A stretch of DNA of 64,000 nt, taken from Alitta virens. Its lineage: Eukaryota > Annelida > Polychaeta > Phyllodocida > Nereididae. The notes under the pieces are model-generated. The model saw nothing but the letters and a program-made list of their open reading frames with translations, made no database searches and was not told the origin of the DNA. The translations under genes and the position numbers were made by a program. Positions 25,201 through 40,200 of this stretch are shown here, piece after piece; within the stretch, counting starts at the first letter, position 1; every line of letters starts with the position of its first letter. The stretch is from contig OW028573.1 in NCBI GenBank assembly GCA_932294295.1, positions 68,115,829 through 68,179,828 of the forward strand. Direction: 5' to 3'.

Positions 25201-28200
25201 ATTCATTCACTTCAGGACAGATCATTTGATCAATTGATGACACGTTAGACGCTATTGTTTGTTCATTGTTGAACGTTTTTTTTAAGGCTAATCCTGGATG
25301 AATTGGTGCTATTATGTTTTGTCTACAGTTACGTAACACCCGTTATAAATTACAGACGATTCATCTGATCAGACAATTGAAAAGTGTATTTGTTTGCAAT
25401 GCAATGCCAATGGTTCACCATTCGGTCATTTTGTTTTTTTGGTGCGCACTGTGGGACAGGAGCTGTTCACGTGCTACCCTGGCGAAATGAAAACAAAGAA
25501 AAGGGATGGGACAACTATTCTTGTCCTATGACGCAATCTAAACAGGGTAAAAGCTTGGACTAAGTTGAAAGTAAGGCCCTTAACACCACTGTACAAAAGT
25601 TAAGGGGATCGAGGAGTCAATGCAGTCAGTCAGTATGTTAGTCAGTAAATTAATAGGAGACTGGTCATAAAAGAATATTTTATTTCCGTTACAGCTAGGC
25701 TTATAAGATCTAAATTACTGTTACAGCTAGGCTTATAAGATCAAGTGTACCAAACATAAAATTAGTTTTAATATGCTTCCCAAACCATGCAGCAAATACA
25801 AGAAACTGACTTAAGTCACGTAACGCTGTAATCATGACCTCTACATATAGCAGGTGTATAGGTTGGACAGCACTTTAAAGTCGTCCACACTAATTAGTGC
25901 GTGAAAAATGAAACTTTGACAAATTACCAAATCCTGACAATAAACTGCCCCCTTCCTAACTATATACCTTAAGAAATACGTAGACAGTTCTTTGGAAATA
26001 TTTTATTTTTTTAAATAAACTTTCGTCATATGTTTTGTTTCAAAGTGCAAGGTAACACGACTGTAATATAATATAATGAAGTTATGACGTTTTCATATGA
26101 TTATGGGAAGTTCACAGATATAATTGACCAGTAAATATGATTTGTTTGTGTCTGGTGACGCATAGCTTTTAATGTTGTCCAGCTTCTATGGAAAGTTTTG
26201 CAATGTATGGTGTATCCCGTTGTTGTTTACAACTCACCCTGTCTCACACCCCCCCCCCTCCTCACTCCATTCATGGGGGCATAGCAACAGTAGTTATATT
26301 TGGGTAAATTTCACCTGTTGCCAGGCTGCTGTAACTTGGATATAACCCAAATAAGGAAAATCATGAATATTCATTGCATGAAATTATTGGTATTATTCTA
26401 CTTTTTTGAAAGACATGCAGGTGCAGGGGTTTTTATTTTTTTAATAAATTTTACATTAGCTGAAGGTTAGATTAATCATATACGACCCTAAAAGTATGTA
26501 AAAAAAATAAAGAAAATCGTAATTATCCGATTTTAAACAATTAACAGACAAATTCCAAATGTTATTTGGGAATTTTCCATGAAAACAAAAGTGAAAGTTA
26601 CTTAATCCAAGGTGAAAGTAGTCTTTCTTTTTTTTTCTGTCTTTTCATACTCATATATATGTAGTATGGTTTTATGGTAATAAAAGTTTACACTTGGGCA
26701 GCCAAATATGACGCAGGCCATTTTAAAAAAGATCAGGCCTATAAATGTGAACGTGTGTGTGTTACATTAAATATAATGTGGTCGTGGTTTTCTGCCACTA
26801 ATCAAGTTGATCAATACCACAACAATGCATGTGGGAAAGCAGCATGTGTTTGCATCATGAACTTATTGAGTCAGTGATGATGAAATGCTCATAGAATGGA
26901 GCTGTTTTGATTTTGGCTTATTTGCCAAATGAATGCATTTACGTTCGCCATTTATGTATTTTGCTCTATGTACCAGTTGGGGTGCCATTGACCCACTCAG
27001 TGTCTACACTATATATATTCTATATATATATATATATATATAAATATATATATAAGTGAGGATTTTGTCTGAATAAACGACAATAATGACTGTGGGATAT
27101 CTTTAAATTACAATATGTATATATGGAGCATCTACACAGAAAAAAACAACATATGGCATTGAACTAATATTATATTTGGCAAGAAACTGCTGTGGTTTCA
27201 ATTTCTCTTTGGTGATAATTAGAAATATCTGTTTTTTTTATGGCCATTAAATGGTTTATTTATTTTTTATTTGATATCATTGACATTTGTGGTGGTTCAA
27301 TGTATCCGTTTGGTTTAGACTCTTTTGCATCGTCTGTTTTGACTGAGTGTTTTTATTTTTGACCTTGGAGGTTTGACGTCACTATAGGCAGGTCATGTTA
27401 AGGATATTTGTGACACGAGCCATGAGTTTCTTCCATGAAAAAAGGCTCTAAAGTCTACTTAATATAAGTTTCATGTAAGTGCAGCCGTGTATACAATTAT
27501 GTAGTGCCCTAAACTTTTCTGAAAACTCTTAAGCAACGGACAGTGTCCATTAGTAGCTTATTTAGAAGATATTTGCTCTATAACTTGGTTAGGTGAAAAG
27601 TCCCCAGGTGTGGCTGAACTCATACTGACCTCTTGGGATCTGATAAACAGATGACATTGATAGATTACCTCTGAATTATTGGGGGATATGGGGACAATGT
27701 CTGTAGGGGGTCATGCAGTTTCGGTGTCATTACTTTATTATGTACTTAATGTGGTGTGCCTAGTACCAGTGGAAGCCATGTATAGTGATATAACATTGAT
27801 ATATGCACTTATTGATAAAATAACGAATAAATCATCCTGACAACCTCTTGTGTTGATGATAGTACCAGGTTGTACTACTTTTGTACGGAATGTGATTAAT
27901 ATGAATTGTAAATTCTGCATTACTGTCTTTCGTAATTAGCTTATTCATTACACCCTGTCCTTGCTTCCATCCATTGTCTTGATTGCTTCATCTTCATTTC
28001 CAAGGACATTGCATAGCATTTCAGCATCTCAGCATCTCAGCAACAGCAGCAGCAGCAGCAGCAGCCCTGGACAAATGACTCACAATTGCTGTGGAGTCTG
28101 GCTGACTGGGGGAATTAACAGGTCGATCTGCACCCGTTCAAGTGCACTGAGTGTCATTTGTGAAACATTTCTTTTAGGGAATGGGAATTGCAATGAATGT

Positions 28201-31200
28201 GTCACGCTGTTTGGCTGTTTAAGTAGCCAGTCTAACAAAAAACAGCTGCCGTAGCCATGTATCCCTGGGCTCTAAAATTCTCATTTGTAAATTGCTGAGT
28301 AGATCGAGTTTTTGTTGGGGAACAGAGGGTGTTTAAATATTTAAAGATCCTGTCAGGAGAGATTTGTATGAGTACATTTAGGCAATAAATAGACTCAGCT
28401 GTTGGCTGTCAAGGGTAAAAACAGAGGGGTTGTTACACCTGATCCCCCCCCCCCCTTTACCCTCAAATGGACTGGCGCTGATGGCCTAGTTGCAGCAGTA
28501 AGCAGCAGCAGCTAAGGAAGCGTGTAGCAGCATCCTCATCATCACACAGCTGCTGCAGCTGCTGAAAGATGCTACAGTTGCAGAAGATGTAGTCATAACA
28601 TGGGGGTTTGTAGGACCGCTGATGAGGATGTTGCTAGCATCAAGATGGAGGGCAAGATGGGTACTGTGATGATGACCGGGTTATCACCATGAGCAGCAGG
28701 GAATATGAAAAGGGTAATTATAAGCTTGTTGCTGAAGCATTTGTTAAACGCGTTGCCATAGTAACATTTTCTCATCCGCTTGTGTACAATGCTCTGCAAT
28801 TCATTGAAACGTTTATTGTCACCATGTAGTCTGAGACCCAATGGTAAGCACCTGTATACTGGAGATTATAAATGCAAAATAAATACATCGTATAGAGTGT
28901 GTTTATTGTGATGCATTAACTGCTACTATAAATAGACACCTATTTCAGTTGGCCCCGTTTTTTAACCAAGTTACATATTTACCAGGAACGATTTTCTTTT
29001 CCTTTTTCAACAGACCAGCAACGAAACTTGGAAACAAAGAAACTTTTTTGCCCAATTGGCGAATGTTTCGTTGTAAGCTGTCCAAATATACTGTGTGATC
29101 TACTAGAAAAAAATTATGTAAAATTTTATATGGGCATTGTGATGTAGTCAAGTATGTCTGGAGTAAACAGCTTTATTTATGTCATTAGTGACTCATTTAC
29201 TACATAAACACTAAAACCTTGGCTATGTACACAAAATACAATGCAAGATAATATCCTCATTAAACAAAACGATGTTGTGAACACAAACTGATGGCGAGGC
29301 TTTGATTATGACCTGTAACAATTCCTTCCTTATATACTCCATTTTTATTGGTCAATATTGATTTTAAGTTTAATGTCCTGCAAGGCGTGAGTGATAACAT
29401 ATGGTGATAACTTCAGTTTATCAAAGTGAATAGAAGATATAACTTCCATTTACAACCTGCGTGACAATGACACTAGAAATTTTCAGGGTCTTAGAACTTG
29501 TGTACTGTCCTATATGACACAATAATATTAAAGTGTGGGCTAAGGAATGTAGAATATTTATATTTCAAACTTTCGTAAGGTGCTGTAAACTTCTTCAGTG
29601 TCCTTTGTTTTTTTTTGTACACTCACACAAGAGAGGAGATTCGCATAATACAACAGATTGCACACTTATTAGGTCTAATTAATTATTAACTATAAGTACA
29701 ATTTACTGAGCTAACTCGAGGCATTTTTCACTTCATGAATGTGTTATGGTTATATGAACGAAAAATTAATAATCGATTTGCAGAGTATAGCAGGGTGCCC
29801 ACGGTATTGAGAAACCTGGACAAAGTAGTGAATGTGAAAAACCTCTTTTCAAGGTCTGGAAAAGTAGGGAGTTTTATTCTGTTGTCTGGAAAATCATGTC
29901 CGTTTCAAAAATGACATTGTGTATTTAAGCATAATATTTACAGGAGTTTTATAAAAATCCATCTGATAGGTCTAACGTTATGGATGATTTTATGGCATTA
30001 ACTGGTACGGAAAAATCTCTTCTTGGTCTGGAAAAAGGTCTGGTTTTAATAAATGTGGGAACCCTGATATAGGCTTATATTGAAAAGCACTATACATATA
30101 GTTCATAATGTTTTAAATCAAAACTGATGTCGACCTGCACTAAACTGAAGGGGAAGACAAAATTAATCGAAAAATATGAAAACATGTCGACTTGACCCCG
30201 GAGCCCTTCCCAAGATTAGTTGTCATTCCTTGTTAAACCAATTTCATAAACATGTTTATTGCTTTCAGTTTACGACACTCATGTGTTGCTCACATTTAGT
30301 TGTGTATTCAATTCTTTTGGATAATCTGACAAGGATATATGGGCTTGTAACACATTTCACATCGTCTCAAAACTTTCTCGTTAGATAGATCCATTTACTC
30401 ACAATGCACAATGTCCACACTTTATGTAAAGCAATACAATCGTCTGTGTATTTTGATCACCTCTATAATTCACCAATATAAACTTTGTAAACTATCCTGT
30501 AATACAGGTACTTTCACATAAAATACACAGTAAATTGCAGTGGTCCACGTTGATCGATAAAAAAGAATGTATACATAATTTAGTCTTGCTGAAATTGACT
30601 TCATTATCCAATTTAACGCATAAGAACAACAAGAACACATGATTTGGTGAGTGGATACATTTTGCCACATTTATTGGCATAAAGGAATAGTTACATGCTT
30701 TACAAGTAATGGATAATACAAACCAGAAAGGTTGAACAAGGTTATATGTAACATTTTGAGATTTTTTAAAAGGGAAAATTTGAATTTAAGGGCGCTGGGG
30801 GTGGGAGTCGAAAGAAGCGAATGACCACTGACAAGGGGGAGATGCTTATATACCTGGGACAAGTGGATTAGCCCAGCTGGCATGACCCTGGTGGTCATCA
30901 AGTTATTGCCTGGAATGAATGTTGCCTAACCCAAGATGGCGCTAACCCCATTTACACATAAATATCATACATATAACAGTTTATAGTCTGCATTTACTTT
31001 TTTTGTTTTTGTTTCCATGAACGAAAGTTATTTTGATCATGGTAGCATTAGACGAAAATAGTAGAAGAAAGAAGTAGTCTCTTGCTATTGGATTTAGAAT
31101 ATTCTTGGCAGTTTTGCACCCATATTGTTAATTGGTCAGTAATAGCCAAACTCAATTAAGATCTTTAAGTTGTATTATCGCCTATATGTAACATTTTATT

Positions 31201-34200
31201 CGTAGTTCTTACATTCACACCTAGATAGTTTCATCTCTATATGTCTGTTGTGACTGTGCTGAGGCAAAAAAAAGATCCACCAAGAATAGAAGGTTAAATG
31301 TGCAATATAGTGTGGACTCCAAATCCGAGTATCTTTCATTTTATCTGGTATGGCTATTCTGTTTATTTTTCATAGGTTGTCATACCTTCAGTTGTTCGTG
31401 GAATTTTAAACCTGGTATAATCGGATATCCCTGTCAATTTGGCTTAAATTGTACATGGAACGGGCCTTGAAGTTGCATTAGTAGTAATTTAGTACATATC
31501 ATACTGAATACACCGTACTAAATAAACATTGAACGATTGAGCTGGACAGATGTTCAATTTCTTTACACATCAGTCATGCAATGCAATCGTGTCGGGCAAT
31601 ACACTTTTTCACCTTGTGGTTTAGTTCTGGTTCAAATCAAATCACTGATTTATTCAATGTCATCTAGAAGTCTCTTGACCTTGTGATAAGATTAATTGAA
31701 GAGTCCTCACCTCCTTTATAACTATGAAGTCACAAGCTCTTCAGGTAGTTCAGGTAGTTCCCGGCCTTAGCTTCTAAATTTAGCAATTGAAATCGAAAAT
31801 ATTATGACCGATAGCTATATACGGAAGTGCACATAAGTATGTATACCTCTTGCAGGGTGGCAAAATAGGTACAATTCTGGTCCAAGAATAGCCAGAATTC
31901 CCAAGATAGCATGGCATGTATTCAAACTGTGAGCACTTCGTGGTAATATTTAGATCATTTGAATTCATCTGATTCGATTAATATGATCTTTGTCCTGTAA
32001 GCATTGATCACTGTATAATCAATCTTAGTGGTTGCTTTGTACTTTCAAATCTTTCATTACATTGATTTATCACACATTTCCATTTGCTTGTGCAAGAGTC
32101 TTTGATGACTTCATACTCATTCATATGTGATAAGATTTCGTAAAAACTTATATTTAGAGATTATTCAATGTACCTATATATATATATATGTAGAAACTGA
32201 TTATTTAGACTGTCCGTTTGATGTTATTTCTTTAAAGTAACTGTTTTCTTATAAACTTTCAAAGCCATCCTTCCACCTCGTGGCTTCTATAAAGCATAAG
32301 TTCTGTGTGTCATCACCTCACAGGCCCAGTGTTCTTATCATGGAATTTTTTTGCTAATTTACGTAGTTAAACTAAATGATTGGTATGTAGCCGATAGGCT
32401 GAATATAGACTTAAGAAATATTCTCTTAAAATTACAAGAGAAATGGATTCATAGTTTTTTAGTTTAGGCAAATTTTCTGAATTGCTTTATTGTCAGAACG
32501 AGAAATGCGTAAACCCTGCGCATGAACATCTAATATTCTGTTTTTTTATGTTAGACCTTTATTATCATAAGCCAGACTATAAGAGAATTTGATTAATTTA
32601 CTTCAGTAGAGTAAACGAGCAAAACATGTGCATTTGTGCAATCCAGTTTGGGAAATATAAAATGATCCTCTCATTGATTTCGTATTGGACAGAACATGCA
32701 TAACAAAGTATGGAAAATTTGTACCCGCTCGTACACATCTCAGTCATAGTATTGCGTCACTCTGTTAAATACGTCCGGTTTGACTTCAGTCAAAAAGTCA
32801 GCTCTGTACTATTGATTTTGGACAACTAAAAAACACCATGGGTCCCTAGGTACAAATGGCAATTGACAAAAATAGGATTAGTTTTTGTAGCGGCTTCACA
32901 CCAGGTGTATATCACCAGATTAAGAATACATGTGTGAAAAGCCCATCCATTTGATAGACAATAGGCTATATATTTCACTATTTTTGATTGATTATGAACA
33001 TAAACTACAGTTGGAAGACGGCTGTACCACACTGTAACCACTCAAGCCGTATTATTTCTTTATTATGTTCCTGTTCAAGTGTGATAAATGCAAAGTTTGA
33101 TTTCTTTATGATATGGAAAAAAAAAATATGAGGGGATTAAATGTGTCAAGAGGGAGTTGAATGATGAGCTTGTTTTTGATTTAATCTCATTCGCGTGACT
33201 TATTCCATATTTCATACTGGCCTGTCCTGCTGAAGGTGCCGGGTTCGATCCCTGGGCACTCTTCATGAGCTAAATCCCAGCTGAATGTCAATCGCATGAG
33301 AAGTTAAATTGGAGGTGCCTTGCACTCAGTGTCTATGCTCAACCAAGTAAAATTCCCCACCGACGGGGGAAATGTGTCACATGGTGTGGACTCTCAGCCT
33401 TATCTCATCATCACGTCTGTCTCTGACAGCTGGTCATATAAGCTGAGCTTCAGACCCAGTAGCATGGAGACTTAGACATAGACTTTAAAAAAAAATCATC
33501 ATTAAAATCTGATTTTAGGGGTTAAATTTGATGGAGAAAACGTGTTAGAACTTATTTATTAAATGTGCTACCTTAATGGTGAAAGGGTACTTCACATAAG
33601 TTGCTTGGTTAAAAAATAAATATATTTTTCTACTCTGTGTAGATTGAGCAGTTATTCTTGTATAAAAACAGCCTTTTACGGTTGCCTTGCCACTCCACAT
33701 TATTCCAGATATTTCTCGTTCTGACGTCGACCAAAATATCCAAAGGTCTGCTCAAGGACATCGAAGAGCAGCTGAGGTCTATAAATATTCATACATTAAG
33801 AGGAAAAAATGGCTACAAGGGTAGAACAGCCAGTTTCATGCAGCTGACATTAGTTATCAGTGATCACCCCCTTATAAAGTCTCGCATAAAAATACAGCTA
33901 TATTACTAACTTTACAGTTGTTAATTATATTTGTCCTATATGTGGTAGAAGTTGTGAGTATTCTCTGAAAATTTTAGGCAAATAAGTTAAGCCGTTTTCA
34001 TTTTATAACGGCATGAACTGCAGAAAAACGGCATTTTTACCGTTTTTTAGTGTGACATTTTGAAGTTGGTTAAATATCATTGATTCATTTAAATAATTCG
34101 TGCTAATAATTCAATATCCCAAACTATAATTTTCCAATGTATATTGAGTCTAGTTTTCAAAACTAAGATAATTTTGCATTTATTCTTTGCTCTGCCTCTT

Positions 34201-37200
34201 CACTACTCATTTTACAAAAGACACTCTTCATACTAAAATCAGGAAAAATTTCATATTTAAGTTTTTGTTGAAGAAATTATACAAGTAATTTATCATATAG
34301 ATTGCTGAAATTTTGCAGAAAGACAGTGATAGGCCTAATAGTTGTTAAAATATCTGTAACTCAAACTTTAGTCTAGGGTTTTCCTTGTGTCACTGGTATC
34401 TATGAATTAGAGGGAAGATTATTTTGTCCCGAACGTTATGCTCCATTTGTAACTCAGATTTAATTTTTTTATTAATCTATTAGAAAAAAGATTATAGCAC
34501 TAAATCATGGTGTTATATGTTCTTCATATCATTTCAGACTATTTTCAAAGTTCCTTATGTTTCCAGTGTAGTGAGAGCCCAACAAATTTAGAAAATGGGT
34601 GTCCCGATCGTTATGCCCGATTATCAATGTTCTGAAATCCTCTGCCCCCCGCCAATAAAATTAACATTCCTTTCACAAAATAATCAAATTAAAAGAGTGA
34701 TCCACCATTGTGCTTGTATTATAGGCCAATTGGACAACGATATAATGAATTTTAATAATGAAAGTGGGATATTAAACTATTGTTGAATTATATTAAGTTT
34801 TTATAAAATACAATAGATTCATGAGCATTAACCTGTAGCAGACCAAAGAAATGGTGAAAAAAATGAAACTTACAATAGTATTAATACGAAAATTGCAGTT
34901 ATTAAGAAGGTTGTGAGTTTTTATTGAGCATTAGCTTCCAAATACTGCAAAATCAAATGTTGGGTTATGTTACACTTTGGCTTCATTATTTTTGCACTAG
35001 GCCATAAACAACTACGGTGTCTAGCACTTAAATTCCCTTCCTGAAGCTTCTTATTTGCAGTACTTAGTTCTTTTTTAGGATTGTATCATAAGTGAAGACA
35101 TTCAACCTTGGTTACTCAGACTCACTGAAGCAAACTATATTGAAGTTGCTTTATTGGCCAAGGGACTTGATTCTTTGCTCTTTTGGCCATTATATATGGA
35201 AATGTAATAAAAAAAGGCCATTCCAACGAAAGGAAAAAAGAAAAGGTTGCTGCCAGTATAACTAAACCGTTATTTTTTTACGCAATAATAGGTATAAGAA
35301 CATTCCAAAATAACTGAATCTCGGCAGATTACCATATTTTAAAAACAATTATTTCCTCTTGGTCCTGTCAAGAATACTCGGGACACAAGAATTAAATCAA
35401 ATTTGTTAAATTGAAGCTTAATAGCAAGCAATGTGGACTTGCATGCTCTAATAGTTTATCAAATTCAAATTTGACATTCTGATAGGCCAACTGGAAATGT
35501 CATTATATCATGGAAATTCAAGTTACGAATATCAAATGAACCTGCACTGGCTGTACACTGAGTGCTGTCTCCTAACAGCCCAGCAACAAATTATGGACAT
35601 TGTTTGCTAGTTTTCCTAGTTTAACAAAATAATTTGTTAAACTATGTAACCGATAGACTGTGTATTGACTTAAGAAATCTTCTCTTAAAAATAAAATTGA
35701 TTCATATTTTTTGAGTTTTGGCAATTTTGCTAAATTGGCTGCTTTTCAGAACAAGAATTGTGTAAAATCAGCACATGAACATCTAATTATTTTGTAAATT
35801 CCTTTGTAAGATCTTTAATACCATAAGAATTAGATTAATTTACTTTAGATGAGCAAACGAGCTTATAAAGTCGCTGGGCTGTGAGGTGATAACACACGGT
35901 ATGTAGTCCAGTTCACTTAGCAAGTTCTTGCAACGTCACCGTTGTCTTGAACTCCTAGCGATTGTTTGCCTGCCTGTTGGGACTGTTTGCTAACATTTTA
36001 ATTTTCTTCCTTGTCGTTGACTTTAAAAATCCCTCAAGCAAGGTAAACGGTGTTAAAAGAAACCTTAACTGGATTTGGCTGCACTTCATTGCAGTTGGCA
36101 GAAATGAAAGTGACGCATTTTGGATCATTTGATTTCACACCATTATGTTAGATGACGTAAAAGTCATTACAAGTGATTCTAATCTGATTCAGAAGCTTTC
36201 TGTTTTTCTTTGTCACTCAGGCACATATTGGAATCTAATAATAGATCAGTGGAGCAGTTAGCAACTGATTACCTCGGTGCAGGTGCAATTTTGAGTCACA
36301 CTTAAAACTATATTTTGAAGAATCACTGAACAGTTTGCTGCAGTTGCTGTATGATTTGGCTTGTGTTGTCCATTAAACCTTGGCCTTTTTTCCTTAATTG
36401 CAGTTCTATCTAAGCAACACAGGAAGAGTGCAGTCGAGCTGCTGGAGGAGAGCAAACCATTGTACGTCAAGTCAGAAAAAGTCAGACACCAAAGACAACT
36501 GCCAAAAAATGCTGAAAATCTCCAACTTGGTGCTAGGTAAGTTGTTTTGCACACCTTCCACCAGGTGGGTTTTTATTTTATGTGGCGCCCTCTGGTGTGT
36601 AAATCATAGTATTATTTGACTGACGTGGATGTCAGACATCAGACGACTTAAATTCAAGGGAAAGTCAATACCACAATTTTCATTTGAATTTGAGTGGGAT
36701 GGTTCTGTTTGTTTTTGATTATGTTTGTAATTAATTGATATAGACATCATGGCATATGCTTGATTCGATTTTCCACGTGATAAGATAAATGAAGAGTGGG
36801 AAGCCTCTGATGCTCTGACACTAATGAGTGGTCTAATTAATCATGTGTATAGACTATTTTTGTATAATTACAAAGTACTCATTATACAAACACATATTAT
36901 ACTCAACGATACATTTACTGGAGAGCTCTATATTAATGGTTTGCCCTTCCTTGTGGCCCGGATGTGGTCCATTATATGTGATGGAGCCAGATTGAGATTT
37001 ATTCCTTACTGCTAAGCAAGTGTAATCAATTGGCCCAACCTCTTAATTGATTCATTGGCTGAGGAGACTGGCTCTAAGCACAGAGGATGCTGATGACCTT
37101 GCTGGGCTTCTCAGGTTCTTGGTGTCCTTCAGAAGAACTGCTGATCACTCCATGATGACCTTATGCTGGATCTATATAAGATATCCTCCATCTATCACCA

Positions 37201-40200
37201 AGCATATCCATGAACTTAGGTTGGTTTCCAGTGTATGATTCAGTGCTGTTGAGAAAAGCTGTTGATTGTATCTTGCAATGTTTCTCCATATCTCTCTTAT
37301 AACAATGTATTTGTTCAGTAGACAAGGTGTATCTAAACATTGAAGTCTGACGCACATAAGCTAAAAAAAAGCCAACTATATGTACTTAGACAGTCAACAC
37401 TGTATCAGTCTATATGTCAGTCTGTTATAATTCTTTGGTTTTGAAATTTGGCCTAAATGCTTCGACAGTAATTAATGTCATGACAGGTCAGAAGTTGTGT
37501 TTCAGCTGCCATGCCAGATTTACTGAAATGGCATGCTGGCAGATGCAGGAGTCAAATTATGCGATGCAAGAGCATCATGAAATTATGAGGTTTTTCCTCA
37601 TCTGAGTTGAGATGCGGGCGCGTCCCTAGCTGCAGCACCAGAGTAAGCAGTGGTGGAACTTGCTGGAAGCAGTCTCTCCACAGCATCTGTGGTAGAGCAT
37701 TGGGATACTACCAGACATTGGAAAACGCTATTGTCCGGCTGCAGTGTCCACTAGCTGCTGGACAGTGTCCGTGTACATTTGTAAAGGCATTAACATAAAC
37801 AAGAGAACAGGGACGTCATTAGGAACCTATATATATACTTGGTGTCTGCAGTAGTGTCACCCTGCGTCTGGTGCCTCGGGTTTATTTGCTGCAACCTTTG
37901 GGAAGTAGGCCAATCAGGCGCCACCAAGTTAGCCTACCAATGGAGTTTACATGCACGGTCTGTATTCATATTCATAGCATTTTTGTTTGTGTTGATGAGT
38001 CATATTTGGCTTTCTGTAGTCAAGTCACAGCTCCCGGGCTTTACATATTCGTGTAGTATATTGCTGAGACCTTTTCTTTGAGTTTGTACAATGTAAATTG
38101 ACTTGAGGGATTTCATAGTATACACTGTTGTTGTGAACTCGAAATTTTACTTTTAGAACCTGAATGTGCACATTATGCAAGACTGAAGCCTTGTTAAAGG
38201 CTGACGACAAGATAAGTTTGAGTCTGCATCAAGTTACAAATTCAATGTGTGGGCACGGTGGGGTCTTGTACAATTTTCTCCACCACAAACATTAGCATAA
38301 GAAGCTGCCAACTTAATGTCGTAACGTTGACTACTGTCGAAATCAAGCTCCTGAAGGGCACACAGTGAAAAATGGCAAGCTGACATAGCTCAATTGAAAT
38401 GAGTCAGATGGTTGCTCAAATAAAATTGAGTTGGTAACCCTAAACTTTCATGATAACTTGACTTAATAATTCAAGGAATGTTGATTTCACAATATTAGTG
38501 CCACATAAATTTGTATCTGAAGGTTGAAACTGTTAACCGTCTCACAACAGAAGAATTATACTCTTTGACAAAAATACTTAAGATGTGGTAATCTATAAAT
38601 CGGTATATATGTGTTTAAACCCATATCACCAAATAATAAAATTTTACTAACAATTTGTCTTAGACTTTCTCCCATTCAAGCATGATGCAGGGCCCCAGTG
38701 GGCTTTGAACCTACAACCTGCCTAACAACATACGCTAAAATCCTTAACCTTAGCCTAGTTTGCCACCTAGCAACATGGATGTTATGATGACTTTTCTTGG
38801 TATGATAATAATAGCAAAGCTGCCCTTACCTTAATAAAACAATATGTCATAACTAAGCCTGATTCCATATGGTGTTCATAAATGAAGTCCCGAAAATAGG
38901 ATGTCACTCAGTATGCCACCTTTTGATGGAGAATAAATGCTTAAACAATTATCATTATTTTATAAAAACTTGCTCTGTGCATGAACTATCTAAACCTGCT
39001 TAGCAGTATTGAATAACTAGAACTTGTCATAATTAATCCAAATCAAACATAACACTTCAACTGCATTATGCCAAAATGAGGCGGAGAATCTCCCCTCCGG
39101 AAATAGAACCTAGGTCCTCTAACATAGGAAGCTAACATGCTCACCATTACACCACAAAGGCACTGATGCTACACTGACCAAAATCCTCAAAAATGCAATA
39201 CTTGTTTCCAGTTTTAAGAGATAACCTAAAAAAAGGTCTGGACCTTCAGAGTAGCTGGTCACTCTTGTTGCACTCAGATATCCCAAAGTATATTTTACAG
39301 TAATATCTCTAAGATTTTGTTTGCAAAAAGAGTCAAGAAATCTGAGTCTATTTGGTATGAAACCTTAAAATGACCAATGACTTGCCAAAGACTGCCTCTA
39401 AATTCTAATCTCACACAGCATGCTTACAAAACATAAATTATAGTGTTTCCTTGGCAGCGTAGAAATAACTACTTCCTGGTGTCTCGTGTCTCGGCACACG
39501 AAATCCCTCAGTTGATGAGTGGACCAAAGATGCACTGAGTAACTGGTGAAGCAGTTGTGTGGCTTAAGGTCAAAGAGTGCTACCAAGACAACCTGCAGGG
39601 CCAGTCAATCTCTTAATGCCATTTGGCTGCTCTGGCTGATGTAAAGTCGACTCGGATTGTTATGAAGTTGTAATTTGATTGTAACTGACGTTTTGTTTTT
39701 TGCTTACTAGTTGACCCCCGGTGTACGTAAATAACAAAGTTTCCTGGAAATCAATTTTTCACGAAATCTATTTGAGTTTTTACGTGGGATCAAGACAACA
39801 TGGTCTTGCACCTGGTCTGCCTTAAGAACATGATGTCCTGTTTGAAAGAAGACCAGTGGATAAACAACAGAAAGAAAAGATCTATTCCCTTTCTGGTGTT
39901 GCAATGATATAGTGGATTTTATAGACGTTCTTTTGCTAGTGCAGAAAGGTTGCAAACAATTTGTCTGCTTCTTTCATGTGTGATTGTCATGAAAAAGGAA
40001 TCAGCTCTGTAGTAGGTCTACACAAGAGTAACTTGGCATCATCCTAAAAATGTATTCTCTGTAAGGTCATGAAAATATCCTTTAATTTAAAAACAACTAG
40101 CACCAGGTGATTTGATAATTTTAAAAATGTTTGAGAGTAACAATGTTAGTTCGAGGTGAATAAAAAACCAAACATATAGTGTCCTTTCAGATAGACAATT

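Noticed and set aside
39085..39165. Possible functional tRNA-Gly gene on the minus strand
   Set aside because: The T-loop/B box is mutated and the acceptor stem does not pair; a SINE head or pseudogene fits better.
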